Origin: Streptomyces speibonae
Lineage (GTDB): Bacteria; Actinomycetota; Actinomycetes; Streptomycetales; Streptomycetaceae
NCBI GenBank assembly: GCA_000715605.1
Contig: KL568549.1
Coordinates: 48,882-55,563 of the forward strand
Reading direction: 5' to 3'
Length of the DNA: 6,682 nucleotides
The notes beneath the pieces were generated by a model. It searched no databases, was not told where the DNA came from, and worked only from the letters and a program-made list of their open reading frames with translations. This document shows positions 1 to 6,678 of the stretch, in pieces; the stretch's first letter is position 1; every line of letters starts with the position of its first letter. The translations under genes and the position numbers were made by a program.

Positions 1-22
1 CAGAGATGTGTATAAGAGACAG
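1..22 (+). other. Tn5/Nextera mosaic-end adapter remnant (non-genomic)
   Basis: Positions 4-22 read AGATGTGTATAAGAGACAG, an exact match to the 19-bp Tn5 mosaic end used in Nextera tagmentation libraries. The three bases before it (CAG) equal the last three bases of the same mosaic end, which would fit two adapters joined head to tail; that part is inference. The stretch is AT-richer than everything after it. Translated in two frames it gives MCIRDS and (V/M)YKRQ, which can create false protein N-termini. It should be trimmed, and real genomic sequence taken to begin at about position 23. Confidence 0.96.
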
Positions 23-1561
23 CAGCAGCAGTACGGCGACTGGGGCACCGGCGAGCAGCACGGGTACGGGCACCAGCAGTACCCGCAGTACGACCAGTAC
101 GGTCAGCAGTACGCGCCCCACCCGCAGCAACAGCCGCAGTACGACCAGAACGGCTGGCCCACCGGCACCTATCCGCAGGACCCGTATGCCGCGGGCCCGC
201 AGGATCCGTACGCCGTCGGCCCCACGGACCCGTACCTGCAGCAGACCGGGCCCTACGGCGGTCAGCCGGCCGACCACTACGGAACCCCCGACGCCTACCC
301 GCCGCCCGAACCGCCCGGCCGTCGGCGCGCCGAACCGGAGCCGGAGCCGGAGACCGACTGGGATCCCGGCCCCGACCAGGGAGAACACGCCTTCTTCGCG
401 GGCGGCGACGACGATGACGGCCGCGACGACGACCCGGACGACCGGCGCGGACGCGGCGAGCGCCGGGGCGGCAAGGAGAAGAAGCGCCGCAGCGGCCTGG
501 CCTGTCTCGTGGTGGTCGTGGTCTTCGGCGGCGGCCTGGCCGGTGTCGGATACTTCGGCTATCAGTTCTATCAGGATCGTTTCGGCAGCCCCGCGGACTT
601 CGCGGGGTCCGGCAACGGCGAGCAGGTGACCGTCACCATTCCCAAGGGCTCCGGCGGCTACGCCATCGGCCAGGCGCTCAAGAAGCAGGGCGTGGTCAAG
701 AGCGTCGACGCGTTCGTCGCGGCCCAGGCCTCCCACCCGCAGGGCAAGAGCATCCAGGACGGCGTGTACACGCTGCAGAAGGAGATGTCGGCCGCGAGCG
801 CCGTCGAGCTCATGCTCAGCCCGAAGAGCCGCAACAACCTGATCATCGCCGAGGGCAAGCGCAACGCCGACGTCTACCAGCTCGTCGACAAGCGCCTGGG
901 GGTCAAGAAGGGCACCACGGCGAAGGTCGCCGAGACCAAGTGGAAGAGCCTCGGCCTGCCCGACTGGGCCGTGAACCACGAGAACGTCAAGGATCCGCTC
1001 GAGGGCTTCCTCTTCCCGTCCAGTTACGCCGTCGCCAAGGGGCAGAAGCCCGAGGACGTCCTGCGGCAGATGGTGGCTCGTGCCACCGAGAAGTACGAGG
1101 GGCTGGGCTTCGAGTCGAAGGCCGAGAGCCTCGGCCTCGAGGGGCCGTGGGAACTGGTCACGGTGGCGAGCCTGGTGCAGGCGGAGGGCAAGACGCACGA
1201 GGACTTCCGCAAGATGTCCGAGGTCGTCTACAACCGCCTCAAGACCAGCAACACCGAGACGAACCAGGAGCTCCAGTTCGACTCGACCTTCAACTACCTC
1301 CTGGGCCAGAGCAAGATCGACATCTCCGAATCGGAGATCAACAGCAACCCCGACCCCTACAACACGTACACCAACAAGGGCCTTCCGCCCGGCCCGATCG
1401 GCAACCCGGGCGAGGAGGCGCTCCAGGCCGCGCTGAACCCCACGAGCGACGGCTGGATGTACTTCGTGGCCACGGACGGCATGAACAAGACCGAGTTCGC
1501 CAAGACGATCGAGGAGCACCAGAAGCTCGTCGACAAGTTCAACGCGTCGAGGGGGAACTGA
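23..1561 (+). CDS. mltG: Endolytic murein transglycosylase MltG (YceG family), 5'-truncated
   Basis: Membrane-anchored lytic transglycosylase that cleaves within nascent peptidoglycan strands and is thought to set glycan chain length. The true start is missing: the open frame runs into adapter DNA, and the GTG at 8-10 lies inside the adapter, so it is not a start. In order: a Gln/Tyr/Pro-rich tail (23-300), an acidic then basic stretch ending in KEKKRR (about 400-490), one membrane helix (about 494-565, charge pattern predicting N-in/C-out), a LysM-like region (about 626-700), then the YceG catalytic domain. The domain shows LEGFLFP (998-1018), ASLVQAEG with the Glu at 1184-1186 aligning with catalytic Glu218 of E. 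coli MltG, LQFDST, and YNTYTNKGLPPGPIGNPG (1358-1411). The catalytic domain appears complete and intact. The disordered tail is much longer than the short N-terminus of the E. coli protein. The stop overlaps the aroE start by one base. Confidence 0.93.
   Translation, partial: QQQYGDWGTGEQHGYGHQQYPQYDQYGQQYAPHPQQQPQYDQNGWPTGTYPQDPYAAGPQDPYAVGPTDPYLQQTGPYGGQPADHYGTPDAYPPPEPPGRRRAEPEPEPETDWDPGPDQGEHAFFAGGDDDDGRDDDPDDRRGRGERRGGKEKKRRSGLACLVVVVVFGGGLAGVGYFGYQFYQDRFGSPADFAGSGNGEQVTVTIPKGSGGYAIGQALKKQGVVKSVDAFVAAQASHPQGKSIQDGVYTLQKEMSAASAVELMLSPKSRNNLIIAEGKRNADVYQLVDKRLGVKKGTTAKVAETKWKSLGLPDWAVNHENVKDPLEGFLFPSSYAVAKGQKPEDVLRQMVARATEKYEGLGFESKAESLGLEGPWELVTVASLVQAEGKTHEDFRKMSEVVYNRLKTSNTETNQELQFDSTFNYLLGQSKIDISESEINSNPDPYNTYTNKGLPPGPIGNPGEEALQAALNPTSDGWMYFVATDGMNKTEFAKTIEEHQKLVDKFNASRGN
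29..142 (+). repeat. Dispersed CAGTAC (Gln-Tyr) repeats in the mltG tail
   Basis: CAGTAC occurs six times, at 29-34, 77-82, 86-91, 95-100, 107-112 and 137-142, each in frame as Gln-Tyr. Together with neighbouring CAG and GAC codons it gives motifs such as QYPQYDQYGQQY. The spacing is irregular, so this is low-complexity coding sequence and not a strict tandem array. It begins seven bases after the adapter, so how far the repeat tract extends upstream cannot be seen. Confidence 0.8.
173..244 (+). repeat. Three 24-bp tandem units encoding PQDPYA(A/V)G-like octapeptides
   Basis: Units at 173-196, 197-220 and 221-244 encode PQDPYAAG, PQDPYAVG and the degenerate PTDPYLQQ. The first two differ at only a few, mostly third-position, bases; the third keeps only the DPY core. 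The array lies in the predicted cytoplasmic disordered tail of MltG. Such arrays can gain or lose units by replication slippage, so tail length may vary between strains. Confidence 0.78.
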
Positions 1562-2388
1562 TGCCGGCCGCCCGCAGGGCCGCCGTCCTCGGCTCCCCGA
1601 TCGCCCACTCCCTCTCGCCCGTGCTGCACCGCGCCGCCTACGCGGAGCTGGGGCTCCAGGGATGGACGTACGACCGCTTCGAGGTCGACGAGAAGGCGCT
1701 GCCCGGGTTCTTCGAGACGCTCGGCCCCGAATGGGCGGGACTGTCGCTGACCATGCCGCTGAAGCGGGCCGTGATCCCGCTGCTCGACTCGGTCAGCGAG
1801 ACCGCGGCCTCGGTCGAGGCGGTCAACACGGTCGTCTTCACGCCGGACGGCGGCAGAACCGGTGACAACACCGACATCCCCGGCATGGTCGCCGCCCTGC
1901 GCGAGCACGGCATCGACAAGGTGGAGACCGCCGCGATCCTCGGCGCCGGCGCCACCGCCTCCTCCGCGCTGGCCGCCCTGGCCCGGATCTGCTCGGGCGA
2001 GGTCACCGTCCACGTCCGCAGCGAGCACCGCGCCGCCGAGATGCGGCAGTGGGCCGAACGGCTCGGCGTCGCGGTACGCATCGCCGGCTGGGACGACGCC
2101 GAACGGGCACTGCACGCCCCGCTGGTCGTCAGCACCACCCCGGCCGGCGTCACCGACGCCCTCGCCCGCGCCGTACCGGAACGCCCGGCGGCCCTCTTCG
2201 ACGTGCTCTACGACCCGTGGCCGACCGTCCTCGCCGCCCGCTGGTCCGCCTACGGGGGGGCGGTGATCAGCGGACTCGACCTGCTGGTGCACCAGGCGGT
2301 GCTCCAGGTGGAGCAGATGACGGGGCGCTCACCGGCCCCGCTGGACGCCATGCGAAAAGCGGGGGAACAGGCGCTGGCCGCCCGCTAA
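1561..2388 (+). CDS. aroE: Shikimate dehydrogenase
   Basis: Reduces 3-dehydroshikimate to shikimate with a nicotinamide cofactor (usually NADPH), step 4 of chorismate synthesis, in the cytoplasm. The 275-residue length is typical. The shikimate-binding SLS is at 17-19 in GSPIAHSLSP, catalytic Lys68 lies in LSLTMPLK, EAVNT at 86-90 and GDNTDIPG with catalytic Asp105 follow, then the dinucleotide-binding turn GAGATAS (128-134), STTPAG (191-196), LYDPWPT (216-222) and SGLDLLVHQ with Gln245. The cofactor region departs from textbook AroE: GAGA replaces GAGG, and the NRTxxR patch reads VRSEHR (152-157). The ATG at 1561 is preceded by GAGGGGGA (1549-1556), a good ribosome-binding site. The start shares its A with the mltG stop, indicating one transcript and probable translational coupling. 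A G7 run at 2254-2260 does not break the frame. Confidence 0.95.
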   Translation: MPAARRAAVLGSPIAHSLSPVLHRAAYAELGLQGWTYDRFEVDEKALPGFFETLGPEWAGLSLTMPLKRAVIPLLDSVSETAASVEAVNTVVFTPDGGRTGDNTDIPGMVAALREHGIDKVETAAILGAGATASSALAALARICSGEVTVHVRSEHRAAEMRQWAERLGVAVRIAGWDDAERALHAPLVVSTTPAGVTDALARAVPERPAALFDVLYDPWPTVLAARWSAYGGAVISGLDLLVHQAVLQVEQMTGRSPAPLDAMRKAGEQALAAR

Positions 2389-2400
2389 GATCCACTCTCG

Positions 2401-2419
2401 GTTCCGCAGGGGGCGGAAC
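2401..2419 (+). promoter_or_regulatory. 7-bp hairpin between aroE and the small membrane-protein gene
   Basis: GTTCCGC (2401-2407) and GCGGAAC (2413-2419) form a perfect 7-bp inverted repeat around a 5-base AGGGG loop. It starts 12 bases after the aroE stop and ends just before the ribosome-binding site of the next gene. No T-run follows, so it is not a classical intrinsic terminator. It could be a weak U-less terminator, an RNA stability element after aroE, or a structure affecting initiation of the next gene. The repeat is seen directly; its role is inference. Confidence 0.5.
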
Positions 2420-2439
2420 AGGGGGAGGGGACCGCGTTC

Positions 2440-2751
2440 ATGACGCTGGCATCGTGGAAGACACAGATATTCGAGGCCACGCTGGGCTTTCTGCCCGACT
2501 GGGTGCAGATCACGGTGCTGTCCCTGGTCGTGCTCGCCGTCGTGACCTCCTGGGTCGTGAAGCTCAAGCGCAGGATCGCCCACCGCCGCGCCGTCCGCTC
2601 GGGCCGGCCGGTCCACGCCGCCGCCGAGCACGGCCAGGGCAGGGGCGCCGACCACCTGGGCCCGTACGCGCCGCGGCCCCAGCAGCCCAGCGGCGCCGAT
2701 TTCCTCGGCGCCTACGCACCCGGGCAGCGGCAGGGCGACGGCACGGCGTGA
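2440..2751 (+). CDS. Small single-pass membrane protein of unknown function, between aroE and aroC
   Basis: A 103-residue protein I cannot assign to a named family. It has a short N-terminal segment, one hydrophobic helix at about residues 21-40 (rich in V, L, I, ending SWVVK), a strongly basic [10 protein letters not shown] stretch right after it, and a polar Gly/Pro/Gln-rich tail. The positive residues predict N-out/C-in, placing the tail in the cytoplasm. The tail contains [10 protein letters not shown] (69-78) and [10 protein letters not shown] (85-94), an obvious duplication. The ATG at 2440 follows GGGGGAGGGG (2421-2430) at good spacing, and third-position GC is high, both supporting a real gene. 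From memory, small hypothetical membrane proteins sit at this place in other Streptomyces aro clusters. It might anchor or recruit a partner through its repeated tail motif, but nothing in the sequence identifies an enzymatic role. Confidence 0.82.
   Translation: MTLASWKTQIFEATLGFLPDWVQITVLSLVVLAVVTSWVVKLKRRIAHRRAVRSGRPVHAAAEHGQGRGADHLGPYAPRPQQPSGADFLGAYAPGQRQGDGTA
2644..2721 (+). repeat. Duplicated GADxLGxYAP-coding motif
   Basis: Two ten-codon blocks, 2644-2673 ([10 protein letters not shown]) and 2692-2721 ([10 protein letters not shown]), are separated by six codons (RPQQPS). Eight of ten residues are identical, while the codons have diverged at several third positions. Conservation of the peptide over the DNA suggests selection on a short linear motif and not a recent DNA duplication. 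Confidence 0.75.
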
Positions 2752-2781
2752 CGGCCGCACCGCCCGTCCGCCTGATGGACC

Positions 2782-2805
2782 GGCGGCCGGACAAGGCGGC
2801 CGGAC
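2782..2805 (+). repeat. 11-bp direct repeat upstream of aroC
   Basis: GGCGGCCGGAC occurs at 2782-2792 and again at 2795-2805, separated by AA, giving a 13-bp period. It lies in the 166-base gap between the small membrane-protein gene and aroC. Direct repeats slightly longer than one helical turn apart can be regulator binding sites, but in DNA this GC-rich chance repeats are common. I see no convincing -35/-10 promoter next to it. Confidence 0.45.
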
Positions 2806-2858
2806 GTGGGAGGATCGGAAGTGGCGGACCGGGGCCGCGCACCCCGTCACGCCACAGC

Positions 2859-2880
2859 CGTACGCGCAGGGACGCGTACG
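2859..2880 (+). promoter_or_regulatory. 8-bp perfect inverted repeat upstream of the aroC ribosome-binding site
   Basis: CGTACGCG (2859-2866) and CGCGTACG (2873-2880) are perfect inverted copies around a 6-base loop (CAGGGA). The structure ends 25 bases before the aroC GGAGG. GCCG at 2857-2860 can also pair with CGGC at 2883-2886 if two bases bulge, giving alternative foldings. It could be an operator for a dimeric regulator or an mRNA hairpin in the aroC leader. The symmetry is seen directly; the function is inference. Confidence 0.5.
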
Positions 2881-2905
2881 CACGGCATACCGGGGCGCGA
2901 AGCAC

Positions 2906-2920
2906 GGAGGAACACCGTTG
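2906..2920 (+). promoter_or_regulatory. Ribosome-binding site that fixes the TTG start of aroC
   Basis: GGAGG at 2906-2910 lies 7 bases before TTG 2918-2920. No in-frame ATG or GTG lies close upstream. The first in-frame ATG downstream (Met33) would remove the essential GESHGP motif. TTG is therefore the only start that fits both ribosome binding and the protein family. Confidence 0.85.
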
Positions 2921-4098
2921 AGCAGGTTGCGCTGGCTGACCGCGGGGGAGTCCCACGGTCCCGCACTCGTCGCGACGCTGGAGGGCCTTCCCGCCGGCGT
3001 GCCGATCACCACGGACATGGTGGCGGACCACCTCGCGAGGCGGCGGCTGGGCTACGGTCGCGGTGCCCGGATGAAGTTCGAGCGCGACGAGGTCACCTTC
3101 CTCGGCGGCGTCCGGCACGGACTGACCCTCGGCTCCCCGGTCGCGGTCATGGTGGGCAACACCGAATGGCCGAAGTGGGAGCAGGTCATGGCGGCCGACC
3201 CGGTCGACCCCGAGGTGCTCGCCGGCCTGGCGCGCAATGCCCCGCTGACCCGCCCCCGCCCCGGCCACGCCGACCTGGCGGGCATGCAGAAGTACGGCTT
3301 CGACGAGGCCCGGCCGATCCTGGAGCGCGCCTCCGCCCGTGAGACCGCCGCCCGCGTGGCGCTGGGCGCGGTGGCCCGGTCGTACCTGAAGGAGACGGCC
3401 GGCATCGAGATCGTCAGCCATGTCGTCGAGCTGGCCGCGGCGAAGGCCCCCTACGGCCTCCACCCGACCCCCGCCGACGTGCAGCGGCTGGACGAGGACC
3501 CGGTGCGCTGCCTGGACGCGGACGCCTCGAAGGCGATGGTCGCGGAGATCGACCAGGCCCACAAGGACGGCGACACCCTCGGCGGCGTGGTGGAGGTGCT
3601 GGCCTACGGCGTCCCGGTCGGCCTCGGCTCCCACGTCCACTGGGACCGCCGCCTGGACGCACGCCTGGCGGCCGCCCTCATGGGGATCCAGGCGATCAAG
3701 GGCGTCGAGGTCGGCGACGGCTTCGACCTCGCCCGCGTCCCCGGCTCCAAGGCGCACGACGAGATCCTCGCCACCGCCGACGGCATCAAGCGCGCCACGG
3801 GCCGCTCCGGCGGCACCGAGGGCGGACTGACCACCGGTGAGCTGCTGCGCGTCCGCGCGGCGATGAAGCCCATCGCGACGGTGCCGCGCGCGTTGAAGAC
3901 CGTGGACGTCACCACCGGCGAGGAGACGGCCGCCCACCACCAGCGCTCCGACGTCTGCGCCGTGCCGGCCGCCGGCATCGTCGCCGAGGCCATGGTCGCC
4001 CTGGTCCTCGCGGACGCGGTCGCGGAGAAGTTCGGCGGCGACAGCGTCACCGAGACTCGCCGCAACGTGACGTCGTACCTCGACCACCTGGCCATCCG

Positions 4099-4102
<4 letters not shown>
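2918..4102 (+). CDS. aroC: Chorismate synthase
   Basis: Converts 5-enolpyruvylshikimate-3-phosphate to chorismate, the last step of the shared aromatic pathway, using reduced FMN as cofactor, in the cytoplasm. The 394-residue length is normal. Family signatures in order: GESHGP at 10-15 with His13; [19 protein letters not shown] starting at 41; [10 protein letters not shown] (72-81); RPGHADL (114-120); [14 protein letters not shown] (137-150); GRSGGTEGG (295-303); and [11 protein letters not shown] (341-351). No key motif is missing. Translation starts at TTG, a weak initiation codon, behind a strong GGAGG. The gene is in actinobacterial literature sometimes called aroF. The last codons overlap aroK in ATGA (4099-4102), so aroC is the first cistron of a tightly packed aroC-aroK-aroB group. 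The gap before it could hold its own promoter, though none is clear; it may also be transcribed through from aroE. Confidence 0.97.
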
Positions 4103-5702
<1,600 letters not shown>

Positions 5703-5715
5703 CCGGGCACTCAGC

Positions 5716-5730
5716 ACGGCCCCCGGCCGT
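5716..5730 (+). terminator. Candidate U-less terminator hairpin after aroB
   Basis: ACGGCC (5716-5721) and GGCCGT (5725-5730) form a perfect 6-bp GC-rich stem with a CCC loop, 13 bases after the aroB stop. An alternative pairing, GCCGGG (5702-5707) with CCCGGC (5722-5727), overlaps it. No T-run follows. Hairpins without a U-tract have been proposed as terminators in Streptomyces, and the position fits the end of the aroC-aroK-aroB group. The 3-base loop and short stem keep confidence moderate. Confidence 0.45.
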
Positions 5731-5750
5731 TCACACAACGACCGCAGGGG

Positions 5751-5766
5751 ACGGTACCGTTCGGTA
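5751..5766 (+). promoter_or_regulatory. Palindromic operator-like site upstream of the P-loop kinase gene
   Basis: ACGGTACCGT (5751-5760) is a perfect 10-bp palindrome. It overlaps a second inverted repeat, TACCG-TT-CGGTA (5755-5766). Overlapping TACCG/CGGTA half-sites resemble operators of TetR-family repressors in actinomycetes. TACCGT (5755-5760) could act as a -10 element with TTCACA (5730-5735) as -35, but the 19-base spacer is long, so the promoter is weakly supported. If the site is real, a regulator bound here would control the downstream gene separately from the aro genes. Confidence 0.4.
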
Positions 5767-5769
5767 GCA

Positions 5770-5785
5770 AGCGGGAACCCCCGCT
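5770..5785 (+). other. 6-bp hairpin in the leader of the P-loop kinase gene
   Basis: AGCGGG (5770-5775) and CCCGCT (5780-5785) are perfect inverted copies around an AACC loop, placed between the palindromic site and the ribosome-binding site at 5812. No T-run follows. It could be a leader hairpin or a second U-less terminator; short perfect stems arise easily by chance in DNA of this composition. Confidence 0.35.
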
Positions 5786-5824
5786 GTCAGCGCCCATCGC
5801 CTGTACGAGACGGAGTGGCACCGG

Positions 5825-6604
5825 ATGCAGCACGCAGTGGGTTCTCCGCTGCCGCCGCCCCATCAGCCGGGGCAGGGACCGGCCGTCGGCTGGTCACCGG
5901 CCGCACACCACCCGGGCCGGCACCCGGGACCCGCGCCCGCGGGCTATCCCGTACCCCCGCCGCCCCCGGACACCACCGGCCATGTGCCCCTGCCGCCCGG
6001 CGGCCCGGTCGCGATGCCGCAGGCACCGGCCGCGCCCGACCCGGCCGCGACGATCATCGCGGTGCTGCTCATCGGCCCCGCGGGCGCGGGCAAGACGAGC
6101 GTGGCCAAGTACTGGGCGGACCACCGCCGGGTGCCGACCGCGCACATCAGTCTCGACGACGTACGCGAGTGGGTCCGCTCGGGCTTCGCCGACCCGCAGT
6201 CCGGGTGGAACGACAACTCCGAGGCGCAGTACCGCCTGGCCCGCCGCACCTGCGGCTTCGCCGCGCGCAACTTCCTGGCCAACGGCATCTCGTGCATCCT
6301 CGACGACGCGGTCTTTCCCGACCGCCCGGTCGTGGGCCTCGGCGGCTGGAAGCGGCACGTGGGTCCGGGGCTGCTGCCGGTGGTGTTGCTCCCCGGGCTG
6401 GACATCGTCCTCGAACGCAACGCCGAGCGCTCGGGGAATCGGCGTCTGAGCGACGAGGAAGTCGCCCGTATCCACGGGCGCATGGCCGGCTGGTACGGCT
6501 CGGGTCTGCCCATCATCGACAACTCCCAGCTGGACATACCCGAAACGGCCCGCGTCCTGGACGACGTCCTGACCCGCTCCATCGCGAGCCCGCCCCAGTG
6601 GTGA
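5825..6604 (+). CDS. P-loop kinase-like ATP-binding protein (AAA_33/zeta-toxin type fold) with proline-rich N-terminus
   Basis: A 259-residue protein with no function I can name. Residues 1-74 are low-complexity, rich in Pro, Gly, Ala and His, and probably disordered. The rest resembles small-molecule P-loop kinases: Walker A GPAGAGKTS (84-92), HISLDDVR (107-114) where this fold often binds its substrate, ILDDAVFPD (158-166) as a Walker B-like strand, an Arg/Glu-rich lid-like segment ERNAERSGNRRLSDEE (197-212), and IIDNSQLD (230-237), a C-terminal ID(N/T)S motif common in this fold. No signal peptide or membrane helix is seen, so it should be cytoplasmic. The ATG follows GGAG (5812-5815) at 9 bases. 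The 122-base gap after aroB, with possible terminator and operator, suggests its own transcription unit. No antitoxin-like gene precedes it, so a toxin role is not supported; phosphorylation of a metabolite or nucleotide is more likely, but that is inference. Confidence 0.85.
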   Translation: MQHAVGSPLPPPHQPGQGPAVGWSPAAHHPGRHPGPAPAGYPVPPPPPDTTGHVPLPPGGPVAMPQAPAAPDPAATIIAVLLIGPAGAGKTSVAKYWADHRRVPTAHISLDDVREWVRSGFADPQSGWNDNSEAQYRLARRTCGFAARNFLANGISCILDDAVFPDRPVVGLGGWKRHVGPGLLPVVLLPGLDIVLERNAERSGNRRLSDEEVARIHGRMAGWYGSGLPIIDNSQLDIPETARVLDDVLTRSIASPPQW

Positions 6605-6644
6605 CCATCAGGCGTTCCACCCGCGCCCGCAGGCTGCCGCCGCG

Positions 6645-6678
6645 CCCACCCTCTCCCACCCCACCCTCCCCCACTCTC
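6645..6678. other. C-rich, G-free tract after the P-loop kinase gene (G-quadruplex motif on the - strand)
   Basis: From 6645 to 6678 the + strand contains no G. Six C-runs of three to five bases (6645-6647, 6649-6651, 6655-6657, 6659-6662, 6664-6666, 6668-6672) are separated by one to three bases. On the - strand this meets the usual pattern for a short-loop G-quadruplex. As + strand RNA it is an unstructured C-rich stretch about 40 bases after the stop codon, the kind of sequence Rho can load on. Which role applies, if any, cannot be decided here. I see no gene or stable hairpin in 6605-6682. Confidence 0.6.

Noticed and set aside
6..629. A 207-codon open frame beginning MCIRDS.
   Set aside because: Its start lies in adapter DNA, and the Ser/Thr/Arg/Pro-rich product is what the mltG frame gives when read out of phase in high-GC DNA.
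2254..2260. Run of seven G in aroE as a possible frameshift or sequencing error.
   Set aside because: The reading frame continues correctly into the conserved SGLDLLVHQ motif, so no frameshift is present.
1357..2292. Long open frame on the - strand opposite aroE.
   Set aside because: High-GC genes routinely leave long antisense open frames; the product is Gly/Arg/Val-rich without domain motifs, while aroE on the + strand has every family signature.
2386..2391. TAAGAT, resembling a -10 promoter element, at the aroE stop.
   Set aside because: It includes the TAA stop codon of aroE and no -35-like hexamer is found at proper distance upstream.
2821..3342. Possible small gene starting at GTG 2821 behind GGAGG (2808-2812).
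   Set aside because: The start context is tempting, but the frame runs deep into aroC out of phase and the product is Arg/Gly/Pro-rich with no motif. The GGAGG is better seen as a chance purine run.
2564..4087. 507-codon open frame on the - strand opposite aroC.
   Set aside because: Low-complexity product with no recognisable motif, fully overlapping an unmistakable chorismate synthase.
5825..6604. Zeta-type toxin of a toxin-antitoxin pair.
   Set aside because: The fold family is related, but no small antitoxin gene precedes it and the window otherwise holds housekeeping genes.
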